NCBI GenBank assembly: GCA_029980465.1
Contig: JARYIJ010000002.1
Coordinates: forward strand, 62,001 to 126,000
Source: Pseudolabrys sp.
GTDB lineage: Bacteria; Pseudomonadota; Alphaproteobacteria; Rhizobiales; Xanthobacteraceae
Direction: 5' to 3'
DNA length: 64,000 nt
Shown here: piece after piece, positions 18,300 to 26,484 of the stretch
Layout: every line of letters starts with the position of its first letter
Numbering within the stretch: the first letter of the stretch is position 1
The notes under the pieces: model-generated
Databases searched by the model: none
Seen by the model: only the letters and a program-made list of their open reading frames with translations
Told to the model about the DNA's origin: nothing
Translations under genes and position numbers: made by a program

Positions 18300-18801
18300 C
18301 TCTAATTCCTCATCTTTTCCTCACCGGCCCCGCCGGTGAACCGAACTGGCAGCTACATAGTCCCGGTTCCGGTCCGGCAGTAGCGATTATGCTGCGCTGC
18401 AGCTAATCCTAAAATGCATACCTTAAAGTAAGGAAAAATAAGGAAGATTTCCCGGAATCGCACTTTTGCGTGTCGCGAGATTGCGTTATCGGGCAGTACT
18501 GCGCTGCCAATGGTAGCCCTCTGCCATTTCTTCCGTGGTTTTGCCGAGGAATCTTCCAAAGCACCGCGATTCCGGGGTGTTTTGACGCCCTGATCCGTTT
18601 CGACTGGCGAATCGTCCCATTTGGCCTCTGCGTTCGCGACATCGGTCCCGATGATTTATGGGGAGGTCATGCACCCGCCTTTGGCGATGCCGGTTTCGGT
18701 GGACGGCCACGGCGCGTGGCACACTGCGGCGGTGTGTAGATTGCATAGTGCAAGGAGAAGGCAGGCTTCGGCCCTGCCCGAGCGAAGCCTGGATTTCGAC
18801 T
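18300..18801. other. 502-bp intergenic region between divergent genes
   Basis: Between the DUF1127 gene (minus strand) and the MFS gene (plus strand). It contains a perfect 8-bp hairpin TCACCGGC / GCCGGTGA with a CCC loop at 18321-18339, close upstream of the DUF1127 start, and an A-rich stretch at about 18410-18450. No convincing gene or terminator was seen. Confidence 0.5.
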
Positions 18802-20019
18802 GTGGAAGCACCCGCGCGGCTACCGTCCGCGAACCAGCACGTCGTCATTGCGGCACTTGGCGTTGCGACGATTCTGGCGTGGGGAACGTCGTTCTATTTT
18901 CCTGCAGTATTCGCCGGCCCCATCGTGCGCGATACGCAATGGTCGTTCGAAGTCGTCGTCAGCGGCACCTCGGTCGGATTGCTCGTGGCGGGCCTGGCCG
19001 CGCCGGCAGTCGGCCGCCTGATCAACCGCTACGGCGGACGCCCGATCTTGCTGGCCAGTTCGCTGCTTTATGCCGTCGGTCTGAGCGGCGTCGGGCTGGC
19101 GCCGTCATCGCTATTTTATCTCGGCTCGTGGGCGGTGGTTGGGCTCGGCATGGGTTGTGGCCTTTACGACGCGGTCTTCGCCGTCCTTGGACGCATGTAT
19201 GGCCGCGCCGCACGCGGCCCGATCACGAACCTGACTCTGGTTGGCGGATTCTCGAGCACGATCTGTTGGCCGCTCAGTGCTTTGCTGATCGATGCATTCG
19301 GCTGGCGCGCGGCGTGCCTGATTTATGCCGGGCTCCATCTGTGCGTATCGCTCCCTCTGCAATATGCTGTTGTGCGGAGGCGGCAATCCGGCCACGAGGA
19401 TGAACAGCGGGACCGGACAGTCGTATCGGGCGGCGTCCACCCGATACCACACGAACGGCCGATCATGATCCTGATCGGCACGATCATGTCGGTCGCGACG
19501 GCGGTCGGGGCTGTCGTGATCGTCAATATGATGACGTTGCTTCAGGCACGGGGTGAAACTTTTGCCGCCGCTGTCGCGCTCGCAACATTGTTCGGACCGG
19601 CGCAGGTCGGCGCTCGCGTGTTCGAATTTCTGTTTGGCAAGCGCTATCACCCGATCTACACGCTGGCTGCGTCTTGCATTCTGATGGCTCTAGGCTTGCT
19701 GCTGCTCTGGCTCGCAGTGCCGGTCCTGGCGCTCGTCATCTTGTGCTATGGCGGCGGTTACGGCATTTGCTGGATTGCCCGTGGCACCCTGCCGCTCGCG
19801 CTGTTTGGGCCATCGCGGTTTCCGGTGCTGATTGGCCGGCTCGCTTTTCCCAGCCTCGTTTCGCAGGCATTGGCGCCCTCGCTCGGCGCCTGGCTGATCA
19901 CGGCGGCAGGCGCCAATACGACCATTGCCGTCTTGACGCTGGCGGCCGTCTTGAATGTTGTGCTGGTCGCAATGCTTTGGGCGGTGTGCCGCCCGCACGT
20001 CTTGGTCGCATCATGTTGA
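18802..20019 (+). CDS. Major facilitator superfamily transporter
   Basis: About 405 residues with twelve hydrophobic segments. GLAAPAVGRLINRYGGRPIL matches the MFS loop 2-3 signature (G-x-x-x-D/N-R-x-G-R-R-x) in form. Substrate cannot be read from sequence. The start is uncertain: GTG 18802 (VEAPARLPSANQ) gives a normal N-terminus, whereas the open frame extends to 18658 with Arg-rich unlikely protein. Its stop overlaps the MaoC gene by seven bases, so the two are co-transcribed and may act on the same compound. Confidence 0.82.
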   Translation: MEAPARLPSANQHVVIAALGVATILAWGTSFYFPAVFAGPIVRDTQWSFEVVVSGTSVGLLVAGLAAPAVGRLINRYGGRPILLASSLLYAVGLSGVGLAPSSLFYLGSWAVVGLGMGCGLYDAVFAVLGRMYGRAARGPITNLTLVGGFSSTICWPLSALLIDAFGWRAACLIYAGLHLCVSLPLQYAVVRRRQSGHEDEQRDRTVVSGGVHPIPHERPIMILIGTIMSVATAVGAVVIVNMMTLLQARGETFAAAVALATLFGPAQVGARVFEFLFGKRYHPIYTLAASCILMALGLLLLWLAVPVLALVILCYGGGYGICWIARGTLPLALFGPSRFPVLIGRLAFPSLVSQALAPSLGAWLITAAGANTTIAVLTLAAVLNVVLVAMLWAVCRPHVLVASC

Positions 20020-20468
20020 CGCTTCGCACGCTGTTCTTCGAGGATCTGTCGGTCGGCATGATCGAGCGGCTCGACAAGACCGTTTCGTCATCCGACGTGG
20101 TCGGCTTTGCCGAAGTCACCGGCGATCGCAATCCGATCCATTTGTCGGAGCATTTCGCGGCCAAGACCTCATTTGGCACCCGAATCGCCCACGGCCTCTA
20201 CACAGCGAGCCTGATTTCGGCCGTTTTGGGGACCCGGCTGCCGGGGCCGGGCGCTGTCTACATTTCGCAGACATTGAATTTTCGCGCACCGGTCAAGATC
20301 GGCGATACGGTGCAAGTCTCCGTCGAAGTTGTTGAACTGATGCCGGAAAAGAGCCGTGCGCGGCTGGCCTGCCGTTGTTCGGTCGAGGGTGAAACCGTTC
20401 TTGACGGTGAGGCGTTGGTAAAGGTGCCGTCCCGGGCGGCCGGCGGGCGTCCTCAACCTCGTCTATGA
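20013..20468 (+). CDS. MaoC-family (R)-enoyl-CoA hydratase (PhaJ-like)
   Basis: 151-residue hot-dog-fold protein with the hydratase 2 motif: FAEVTGDRNPIHLSEHFAA (D38, N40, H43) followed by FGTRIAHGLYTASLIS. This is the catalytic signature of (R)-specific enoyl-CoA hydratases such as PhaJ, which link beta-oxidation to hydroxyacyl-CoA. The ATG at 20013 overlaps the MFS stop, indicating coupling. The exact acyl substrate is unknown. Confidence 0.9.
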   Translation: MLTLRTLFFEDLSVGMIERLDKTVSSSDVVGFAEVTGDRNPIHLSEHFAAKTSFGTRIAHGLYTASLISAVLGTRLPGPGAVYISQTLNFRAPVKIGDTVQVSVEVVELMPEKSRARLACRCSVEGETVLDGEALVKVPSRAAGGRPQPRL

Positions 20469-20549
20469 TGATGTGATGCGGGTCTTGTCTTAGGTCAAAG
20501 AGGCACCGCGACAGTCAGGGTAAGGATGCCACACCTCATGGAGGCATCC

Positions 20550-20786
20550 ATGCGACCAATTGACGACAAGCTTGTATCACGGCGTCGGAATGCCGAAAGC
20601 AGGGCGATCGCCCTGTTAGATCCAGCCGCTTGGTGGGCCCTCAGCCTGGGTCTCGCCGCCGGCGCAGCGGCATTGCTCATCATGACGACAACCGGCGAAG
20701 GCGGCGCTGCGGCTGGCGTTCTGGCCTGTGCATCGGCTTTGATCGGGATGATGATGATTCAGGGCCGTGATCGTTCGCTCGGCTAG
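20550..20786 (+). CDS. Small two-helix membrane protein, unknown function
   Basis: 78 residues beginning MRPIDDKLVSRRRNAESRA, then two transmembrane segments (WWALSLGLAAGAAALLIM and GVLACASALIGMMMI). The ATG at 20550 has GGAGG five bases upstream (20540-20544); an in-frame ATG at 20526 has none. I do not recognise the family. Convergent with the Cys-rich exported protein gene ten bases away. Confidence 0.6.
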   Translation: MRPIDDKLVSRRRNAESRAIALLDPAAWWALSLGLAAGAAALLIMTTTGEGGAAAGVLACASALIGMMMIQGRDRSLG

Positions 20787-20796
20787 AGTCCGCTCG

Positions 20797-21171
20797 CTAC
20801 ATCTCCGGCTTCGGGGCAAAGAAGCAGCGCGGTGAGCCGTCCGGCCGTTGACAGAGCCAATACGAGCCGTCCGGCGAAGGCAGCGCCTGGCTGTAAGGCA
20901 CCGTCTCGTCGACGTGATTGTGACGAGTGGGACCGTCCTGCGCATCGCCGGTCACGGCTTCGCCATAAGTCACGTCGCCCCGCAGCGAATACCCTCCTTT
21001 GGCCGCAGTGACGGCGTTGGCGGCGACGACGCCGCAATCTTCCGCGCCACAACACCATTCGCCGGCCGGATTGCGGTAGTGGCCGCGATTGATCCAGATG
21101 TCATGGGCAAGCGCGCTGGTCGTGAATAAAAAAGGAGCAACAAGCAGCGCGCGGAGGGGAGATCGCAACAT
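20797..21171 (-). CDS. Exported cysteine-rich protein, unknown function
   Basis: 124 residues with a signal peptide (MLRSPLRALLVAPFLFTTSA, cleaved near residue 22) and a Cys-rich body containing WCCGAEDCGVV, WLCQRPDG and PRCFF, so four to five cysteines after cleavage may form disulfides. Similar short proteins with W-I-N-R-G...CCG..DC are common as hypotheticals in Bradyrhizobium relatives. The start is the ATG before the signal peptide; the longer frame upstream is not protein-like. Confidence 0.75.
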   Translation of the reverse strand: MLRSPLRALLVAPFLFTTSALAHDIWINRGHYRNPAGEWCCGAEDCGVVAANAVTAAKGGYSLRGDVTYGEAVTGDAQDGPTRHNHVDETVPYSQALPSPDGSYWLCQRPDGSPRCFFAPKPEM

Positions 21172-21438
21172 CGGTGGCCTCCATCGTTGGCCCTGCGTAG
21201 CGATGCAACAACGGCGCTTCCGTGCTTGTAGTTCCTCAGAGAGGCCAGCCGTCTTAGGGGCTGTGGGTAGGCCAATGCCGAGCCACGCAATGCGTAAAAT
21301 CACCCCGAGAAAATCTGGATAACGCGATGGCGGTCCCGCGGCGTTCGAAGCTCGCGCCGCCATCACAAGCACGTCAGAAATGGTATTTCGCCGGGCCGGA
21401 GCCTTGGGGGAACCGAAGGCTCGTGCTAGTCGCAGGCC

Positions 21439-22320
21439 ATGCCTGCTGGAACTCGTCGCTCATGGCAAGTCTGGCGCGACCGCCGCGGCCGTCTGTCGTG
21501 GTTGCGACTTGTCGCGCTGGCGTTCCTGCTGTTTCCGGCCGTGAAAGCGCTGGCCGATGCGCCGGAGATCATGCACGGCGCGCGGCCGATCAACGACCTG
21601 ATCCATCGCGCCGGATTCTGGGCGCTGGTCTTTCTCGGCGTCACGCTTGCGATCACGCCATTGCGGCGGGTTGCGCGCTACGGACCTCTGATCGATGTGC
21701 GGCGCATGCTCGGCGTCGGCGCCTTCGTTTGCATCGCGGCGCACCTGACGCTGTTCTTCGCCGATCAGAGTTACAGCCTCGCCAAGGCGGCCACCGAGAT
21801 CACGCACCGCGTCTATCTCATCATCGGCGGCATCGCCTGGCTCGGGCTCGCCATCCTTGCGCTGACGTCCACCGATGCGATGGTGCGGCGGCTTGGCGGC
21901 ACGCGTTGGCGGCGCTTGCATCAGATCGTTTACGGCATCGCGCTGCTCGCGCTGATCCATTATTTTCAGCAGACCAAGGCCGACGTGACGGTGCCGATCT
22001 TCGTCTCCGGCCTGTTCGGCTGGCTGATCGCTTATCGCATCGTGGCGTGGTGGCAGGGGCGGGCAGAGCTGTCGACGCTCGGCCTGCTCGCGCTCAGCGC
22101 CGGCGTCGCGCTGCTGACGTTTCTCGGCGAAGCTGTCGGCATCGGCCTCGCGTTCCACGTGTCGCCGTGGCGGGTTCTGTCGACCGCGTTCGACTTCGAT
22201 ATCGGCGTGCGGCCGGGCTGGCTGGTACTGGCCGCCGGGCTCTGTGTCGTCGTGCTCGACGCCATCCGGTCGCGCAGCGTCGGGCCGGCGCGGCGCGCAT
22301 CGGCGGTGGCGGCGGAATAG
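21439..22320 (+). CDS. msrQ: MsrQ-like haem-binding membrane protein (ferric reductase-like)
   Basis: 293 residues with several transmembrane segments and the ferric-reductase-like histidines (HRAGFW, AAHLTLFF, ITHRVYL, LHQIVYGIALLALIHYF). MsrQ passes electrons from the quinone pool to the periplasmic methionine sulfoxide reductase MsrP. It is longer than a typical MsrQ (about 200-220), with extra hydrophobic segments after residue 200. No msrP gene is present in the window, so the partner is elsewhere or different. Confidence 0.82.
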   Translation: MPAGTRRSWQVWRDRRGRLSWLRLVALAFLLFPAVKALADAPEIMHGARPINDLIHRAGFWALVFLGVTLAITPLRRVARYGPLIDVRRMLGVGAFVCIAAHLTLFFADQSYSLAKAATEITHRVYLIIGGIAWLGLAILALTSTDAMVRRLGGTRWRRLHQIVYGIALLALIHYFQQTKADVTVPIFVSGLFGWLIAYRIVAWWQGRAELSTLGLLALSAGVALLTFLGEAVGIGLAFHVSPWRVLSTAFDFDIGVRPGWLVLAAGLCVVVLDAIRSRSVGPARRASAVAAE

Positions 22321-22387
22321 GGCTTTTCATATCGGTCGCTGCGCTGCATCCGGCCGTTGACGGTGACCGTGCGGCTGCGCATGCGGA

Positions 22388-22666
22388 TTACGGCTTCATG
22401 ATATCGGCGTAGTCGGGGTGCCGCCCGATCCAGGCCTTGAGGAAAGAGCATCGCACATCGGCCTTGAGATGGCGCGCGCGCACGATGTCGAGCACGCCGC
22501 GGGCGAGTCGCGAGCCGATGCCCTGGCCCTCGAGCGCCTTCGGCACTTCGGTATGGAGCAGGGTGATGGTGTCGCCGGTGAGACGATAGGTGACGATGGC
22601 GGTCGTGCCGTTGACGTCCAGTTCGAAGCGATGGAGATCGGTGTTGTCGCGAATTGTGTCGGGCAT
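22388..22666 (-). CDS. GNAT-family N-acetyltransferase, short NATD1/YjdJ type
   Basis: 92-residue protein with the compact GNAT form: FELDVNGTTAIVTYRL, LLHTEVPKALEGQGIGSRLA (acetyl-CoA-binding Q-G-x-G-x-R/A loop), VRCSFLKAWIGRHPDY near the C-terminus. Substrate unknown. ATG 22666 is taken; a GTG two codons earlier at 22672 is possible. It is convergent with msrQ and divergent from the GST gene. Confidence 0.88.
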   Translation of the reverse strand: MPDTIRDNTDLHRFELDVNGTTAIVTYRLTGDTITLLHTEVPKALEGQGIGSRLARGVLDIVRARHLKADVRCSFLKAWIGRHPDYADIMKP

Positions 22667-22752
22667 GGTCACAAAGAACTGCTATGGAGGATTGGGTCCG
22701 ACGCAAAGCGCGACGCGCCACGTCATGAGCCTGTCAGGAGAGTCAACGTCAC

Positions 22753-23370
22753 ATGAGCGATCTGGTTCTGTATCATGCCTCGCCCTCGCGTTCATCGGTC
22801 GTGCTGTGGATGCTCGAGGAGATCGGCGAGCCTTACGACGTCAAGCTCATCAAGCTCGCCGACAACGACCAGCACAAGCCGGACTATCTCAAGCTCAATC
22901 CGCTCGGCAAGGTGCCGACTTTGCTGCACAAGGGCGTGCCGATCACCGAGGTGTCGGCGATCTGCACCTACCTCGCTGACGAATTCCCGGCGCGCAAGCT
23001 CAACATCCCGCCCGGCAATCCGCAGCGCGGCGTCTACCTCAAGTGGCTGTTCTTCGCGCCGAGCGTGGTCGAGCCGGCCGCCAACGACAAGGTGTTTCCG
23101 CGCAAGGAGCCGGCGCGCCCGACCGCGATCGGCTACCGCGACCTCGACACCGTGCTCGACGTGGTGGCCAAAGCGGTCAGCCCCGGCCCGTTCCTGATGG
23201 GCGAGCAGTTCACCGCCGCCGACGTCGCGCTGGGCTCGCTGGTGCGCTGGGGTATGATGTTCGGCTTCATCCCGAAACGGGACGAATTCGAGGCCTATGC
23301 CGGCCGCCTGGCGGCCCGTCCTGCGGCGCAAAAGGCGGCGGCCAAGGACGAGCAGTTCGCCAAGGCCTGA
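22753..23370 (+). CDS. Glutathione S-transferase family protein
   Basis: 205 residues. The thioredoxin-like N-terminal domain reads MSDLVLYHASPSRSSVVLWMLEE, with KVPTLLHKGVPITEVSAICTYLAD holding the cis-Pro and the E-S/V glutathione-contact motif; the helical C-terminal domain has GPFLMGEQFTAADVALGSLV. A detoxification role is expected but the substrate is unknown. It starts shortly after the divergent GNAT gene. Confidence 0.92.
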   Translation: MSDLVLYHASPSRSSVVLWMLEEIGEPYDVKLIKLADNDQHKPDYLKLNPLGKVPTLLHKGVPITEVSAICTYLADEFPARKLNIPPGNPQRGVYLKWLFFAPSVVEPAANDKVFPRKEPARPTAIGYRDLDTVLDVVAKAVSPGPFLMGEQFTAADVALGSLVRWGMMFGFIPKRDEFEAYAGRLAARPAAQKAAAKDEQFAKA

Positions 23371-23536
23371 TCGCCAAAGGGGTGATGGGTGTGATTGACG
23401 AATGCGCGGCCGGTGACGGCCTGATTGGATGCCTGTCCGGTCCGTTCAGCGAGGCTTCATTTTCGTTGCGCTAGGTCAACAGCACCGAGGGCTTATTCGG
23501 CTTTGATTCCAAACGACTGAATTGGAGCTTCATCCC

Positions 23537-23935
23537 ATGAGGACCGTCATGACAAAGATGATCACCGCGATCGCGCTGGCGCTCGCATTCTGCGCCGGCC
23601 TGGCGCTGTCCAGCGGCGCGCAGGCCGCGCCGCTTGGCAATTCGCTCGGCAAGGCGGCGCAGACGCTCAACGTCGTCGAGCAGTCGGCCTACGTGTATGG
23701 CGGCCGCCGCTACTGCTGGTACGGGCGCGGTTGGCACGGCGGCGGCTGGTATCAGTGCGGCTATGCCTGGCGCCATGGCTACGGCTGGGGCGGCGGGAGC
23801 GGCTGGAACGGCTGGGTCTATGGCGCGCCGGTCGTCGTGGCTCCCCCGGTCGTGGTCGCGCCGGCGCCGTATTACTGGAACGGCCGGCATTATCATCACC
23901 GCCGCTGGTATCACGGCCGCTGGGTCTATTATTGA
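23537..23935 (+). CDS. Exported Gly/Tyr/Trp/His-rich small protein
   Basis: 132 residues from ATG 23537 (or 128 from ATG 23549, which has GAGGA just upstream). A signal peptide ends near SSGAQA. The mature part is a Gly/Trp/Tyr/His-rich chain (RGWHGGGWYQCGYAWRHGYG, HYHHRRWYHGRWVYY). Such proteins are frequent in rhizobia and are thought to be periplasmic or surface-associated; the histidines could bind metal, which is inference. Closed by the terminator at 23959. Confidence 0.78.
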   Translation: MRTVMTKMITAIALALAFCAGLALSSGAQAAPLGNSLGKAAQTLNVVEQSAYVYGGRRYCWYGRGWHGGGWYQCGYAWRHGYGWGGGSGWNGWVYGAPVVVAPPVVVAPAPYYWNGRHYHHRRWYHGRWVYY

Positions 23936-23958
23936 GATCGAAGCGAGTAACCGATGCG

Positions 23959-23984
23959 AACGCCCGGCTGTCAGGCCGGGCGTT
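23959..23984. terminator. Rho-independent terminator between convergent genes
   Basis: AACGCCCGGC (23959-23968) pairs with GCCGGGCGTT (23975-23984) around TGTCAG, followed by TTG on the plus strand. It sits between the Gly-rich exported protein gene and the convergent FAH-family gene. Confidence 0.85.
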
Positions 23985-23990
23985 TTGCTG

Positions 23991-24824
23991 TCAGGCGAAC
24001 GTGACGGTGACCGGCGCGAGCGGCAGGCCGCGCACGCTCGCGGTCCAGGTCTCGCCGGCCTTGACCGGCAGCGCGCGCGTCACCGTGCCGGTCGAGACGA
24101 CCTCACCGGCGGCGAGCGGCGGATTGAGCGGATCGTCCGCGAGCAGCTGCACGAGATGGCGCAGCGCCAGCAGCGGGCTGTCGAGCACGTTGGCGCCGGC
24201 GCCGCGGTCCATCACCGTGCCGTTGCAGGCGAGCTCCGCCGTGAACGCCGCCAGCTCCGCGATCCATTTTTCAGAACTTGCGTCGCCGCGCGGCGCGATC
24301 GTGTGGCGCGGCCCGACGAGCAGCGCGCCGTGCATGGCGTTGCACGCCTTGGTGTCGGCGGGCGCAAATTTCCAGCCCGGATAGATCGACTGCACGACCT
24401 CGTAGCCGAGCGCGATCCAGTCGACGCAGCCGATGAGCGCGCGCTCGTCCATGTCGGGCGCGGGCGCCCGCGCCAGGCCGAACATGATCTCCGGCTCGAG
24501 CTTGGGCTCGACGAAATCGGCCGCGCGCAACGTCAGGCCGGGCGCGAGGTCGCGCGTGGTGCGGTCGGTCACCCAGCCCCAGTTCGGCGCATAGATGTTG
24601 TACTCCGGCCAGATGGTGCGGTTGGTGAAGCCGATCTTGCGTCCGGTGAGGCGCTCGCCGCGCGCCACCAGGGCGTCGCGCAGCCGCACGGCGACCTGCG
24701 CGGCGTCGGCGGCGCTCAGGCCGCCGGGGCGCGACGAGAACGGCGCGATCGAGCGATGCGTCGCGGTGGCGTCGAGGATTTCGGCGGCGATGGCGGCGGG
24801 ATCGGATGTGATTTTCTGGTCCAT
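23991..24824 (-). CDS. 2-keto-4-pentenoate hydratase / fumarylacetoacetase-family protein
   Basis: 277 residues. LTGRKIGFTNRTIWPEYN, the metal-binding VEPKLEPEIMFGLARA and DWIALGYEVVQSIYPGWKF are the conserved blocks of the MhpD/HpaH hydratase branch of the FAH superfamily, which adds water to 2-hydroxypentadienoates or related dienes in aromatic catabolism. No other meta-cleavage genes are nearby, so the physiological substrate is open. Confidence 0.88.
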   Translation of the reverse strand: MDQKITSDPAAIAAEILDATATHRSIAPFSSRPGGLSAADAAQVAVRLRDALVARGERLTGRKIGFTNRTIWPEYNIYAPNWGWVTDRTTRDLAPGLTLRAADFVEPKLEPEIMFGLARAPAPDMDERALIGCVDWIALGYEVVQSIYPGWKFAPADTKACNAMHGALLVGPRHTIAPRGDASSEKWIAELAAFTAELACNGTVMDRGAGANVLDSPLLALRHLVQLLADDPLNPPLAAGEVVSTGTVTRALPVKAGETWTASVRGLPLAPVTVTFA

Positions 24825-24881
24825 GGCGGCAGTGTAGCACGCGCCCGGACATGGCGCTTCGTCGTCCCGATGTGCCGGGAC

Positions 24882-25265
24882 TCACCTCACATCGAAGACG
24901 GTATTGACCGCCCCGCTGCGGCCGCCCTTTGAGCAGGTGATGTGCACCTTGCGCACGCCGCCCGGATGCCGGCCGGGAAGGACATTCCAGTCCCATCGGG
25001 CGCGCCCGTCCTTGCCCACGGTCTCGGCGCGCAGCGGCACCTTGTTGTAGGCGTGCGCTTCCCGCTCGCCGGCGCAGGTCGCGCCCTTTTCCGTCGCGAC
25101 GATCACGGTGACTCTGGCGCCGGGCGGGATCGGCGACGTGATCGAGACCAGCCGGGTGCTCAAGCCCGCCGCGTGCGCGGAGGTGGCCATGACGATCGCG
25201 GCGAAGGCCGGCAGGACGGCGAGGGAGCCGGTGCGGCGCGCGGCATGGCTGGCGCTGTCGGTCAT
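24882..25265 (-). CDS. Small exported protein, copy 1 of a duplicated pair
   Basis: 127 residues with a signal peptide (SLAVLPAFAAIVMATSAHAA, cleavage near 33). The mature region reads ITSPIPPGARVTVIVATEKGATC and later WDWNVLPGRHPGGVRKVHITC, so two or three cysteines and a beta-rich, Ig-like pattern are possible. I do not recognise the family. The copy at 25840-26223 has the same length and differs at only a handful of residues (for example D2-K/E region, KDGRAR versus ENGRAE, NTVFDVR versus NIAFDVR). Confidence 0.75.
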   Translation of the reverse strand: MTDSASHAARRTGSLAVLPAFAAIVMATSAHAAGLSTRLVSITSPIPPGARVTVIVATEKGATCAGEREAHAYNKVPLRAETVGKDGRARWDWNVLPGRHPGGVRKVHITCSKGGRSGAVNTVFDVR

Positions 25266-25361
25266 TCCGGCATTGTGACCGGCAACGCCCCGGTTGTCAT
25301 GGCCGGGGACAACTTTGAGTCATGCATGACGAGACGCCAATGATTCCGGGTTTTCAGGCTC

Positions 25362-25521
25362 GTGTCCCGGGCGCAGCGCAGCACGAAGTGATGCGCTGCA
25401 GACCCGGGATCCCGGTTTCTTTGCGTATAACCTAACCGGGGTCCCGGCTCTGCGGTGCACCACTTCGCCATAGCGCGTCGAAGACGCGCGTATGGCTCGT
25501 GCTGCACCGCGTCCGGGACAC
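25362..25521. repeat. Palindromic repeat family A, copy 3
   Basis: Starts GTGTCCCGGGCGCAGCGC, ends CCGCGTCCGGGACAC, with the internal CCATAGCGCGTC / GACGCGCGTATGG inverted pair. It lies directly upstream of duplicated gene copy 1 and is part of the duplicated unit. The 574-bp stretch 25266-25839 contains only repeats: this element, a family D element and a family C element. Confidence 0.85.
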
Positions 25522-25536
25522 ATCCTTGATTTTGAC

Positions 25537-25652
25537 AGGCTCATTTCGAGCATCGCGAAGCGATGCGTCTCGAAGAGCCTGCCCTCAGACTTGACCCGGA
25601 GATGTGGCCCTGACTGCCTCATGGTTCGAGACGCGCTGCGCGCTCCTCACCA
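25537..25652. repeat. Palindromic repeat family D, copy 1
   Basis: AGGCTCATTTCGAGCATCGC pairs with GCGATGCGTCTCGAAGAGCC around GAA (25537-25580), followed by a second palindrome ATGGTTCGAGACGCG / CGCTCCTCACCAT (about 25620-25652). A truncated relative is at 26485-26548. Confidence 0.75.
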
Positions 25653-25676
25653 TGAGGGGAGAAAGCTCTCTCGGTC

Positions 25677-25800
25677 GTCATTGCCGGGCTCGACCCGGCA
25701 TCCATACAGCAGCACCAATGGCAAGATCATTGTCGTGACCACTCATCATGGATGCCCGGGTCAAGTTTACGACCGGGCCGCGCTTTGCGCGGACCCGGTT
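25677..25800. repeat. Palindromic repeat family C, copy 3 (divergent)
   Basis: GTCATTGCCGGGCTCGACCC and GGCATCCATA at the left are matched by ATGGATGCCCGGGTCAAG and ACCGGGCCGCGCTTTGCGCG at the right. It has the same GTCAT-GCCGGGCT-GACCCGGC core as 10698-10782 and the uvrA insertion. It directly abuts duplication copy 2. Confidence 0.7.
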
Positions 25801-25839
25801 GCCCGGACATGGCGCTTTGTCGTCCCGATGTGCCGGGAC

Positions 25840-26223
25840 TCACCTCACATCGAAGGCGATATTGACCGCCCCGCTGCGGCCGCCCTTTGAGCAGGTGATG
25901 TGCACCTTGCGCACGCCGCCCGGATGCCGGCCGGGAAGGACATTCCAGTCCCATTCGGCGCGCCCGTTCTCGCCGACGGTCTCGGCTCGCAGCGGCACCT
26001 TGTTGTAGGCGTGCGCTTCCCGCTCGCCGGCGCAGGTCGCGCCCTTTTCGGTCGCGACGATCACGGTGACTCTGGCGCCGGGCGGGATCGGCGATGTGAT
26101 CGAGACCAGCCGGGTGCTCAAGCCCGCCGCGTGCGCGGAGGTGGCCATGACGATCGCGGCGAAGGCCGGCAGGACGGCGAGGGAGCCGGTGCTGCGCGCG
26201 GCATGGCTGGCGCTGTCGATCAT
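25840..26223 (-). CDS. Small exported protein, copy 2 of a duplicated pair
   Basis: 127 residues, near-identical to the product of 24882-25265, with the same signal peptide and Cys-containing mature part. ATG 26223 (MIDSASHAARSTG) is equivalent to the start of copy 1; an earlier in-frame ATG at 26283 would extend into sequence that is not shared as coding. Changes between the copies are few and conserve frame, suggesting both are still under selection or that the duplication is recent. Confidence 0.75.
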   Translation of the reverse strand: MIDSASHAARSTGSLAVLPAFAAIVMATSAHAAGLSTRLVSITSPIPPGARVTVIVATEKGATCAGEREAHAYNKVPLRAETVGENGRAEWDWNVLPGRHPGGVRKVHITCSKGGRSGAVNIAFDVR

Positions 26224-26321
26224 TCCGGCATTGTGACCGGCAACGCCCCGGTTGTCATGGCCGGGCGACAAACTGTGAGTCATGCCTGACGAGACGCCAA
26301 TGATTCCGGGTTTTCAAACTC

Positions 26322-26458
26322 GTGTCCCGGGCGCAGCGCAGCACGAAGTGATGCGCTGCAGACCCGGGACCCCGGTGTCTTTGCGTATAACCTAACCGGG
26401 GTCCCGGCTCTGCGGTGCACCACGGCGCTACGCTTGTGCTGCACCGCGTCCGGGACAC
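26322..26458. repeat. Palindromic repeat family A, copy 4 (internally deleted)
   Basis: Same ends as the other family A copies, but after TCTGCGGTGCACCAC the usual TTCGCCATAGCGCGTC hairpin is replaced by GGCGCTACGCTT. Part of duplication copy 2. The 395-bp gap 26224-26618 holds this element, a family D remnant and the presumed promoter of the DUF433 gene. Confidence 0.85.
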
Positions 26459-26484
26459 GGCGTTGATGGGATCTTTCCAGCCAA

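Larger units (their letters stand above)
24842..25521. repeat. Tandem duplication, copy 1 (gene plus family A repeat)
   Basis: This segment is nearly identical to 25801-26458. Both hold an exported-protein gene (24882-25265 here) and an upstream family A element, and share the edges GCCCGGACATGGCGCTT at the left and GCACCGCGTCCGGGACAC at the right. Copy 2 lacks an internal hairpin of about 20 bp near its right end. Genes are offset by exactly 958 bp. Confidence 0.9.
25801..26458. repeat. Tandem duplication, copy 2
   Basis: Second copy of the 24842-25521 segment, in direct orientation, carrying the gene at 25840-26223 and the family A element at 26322-26458. A little shorter because the CCATAGCGCG hairpin arm of the repeat is missing. 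Confidence 0.9.
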
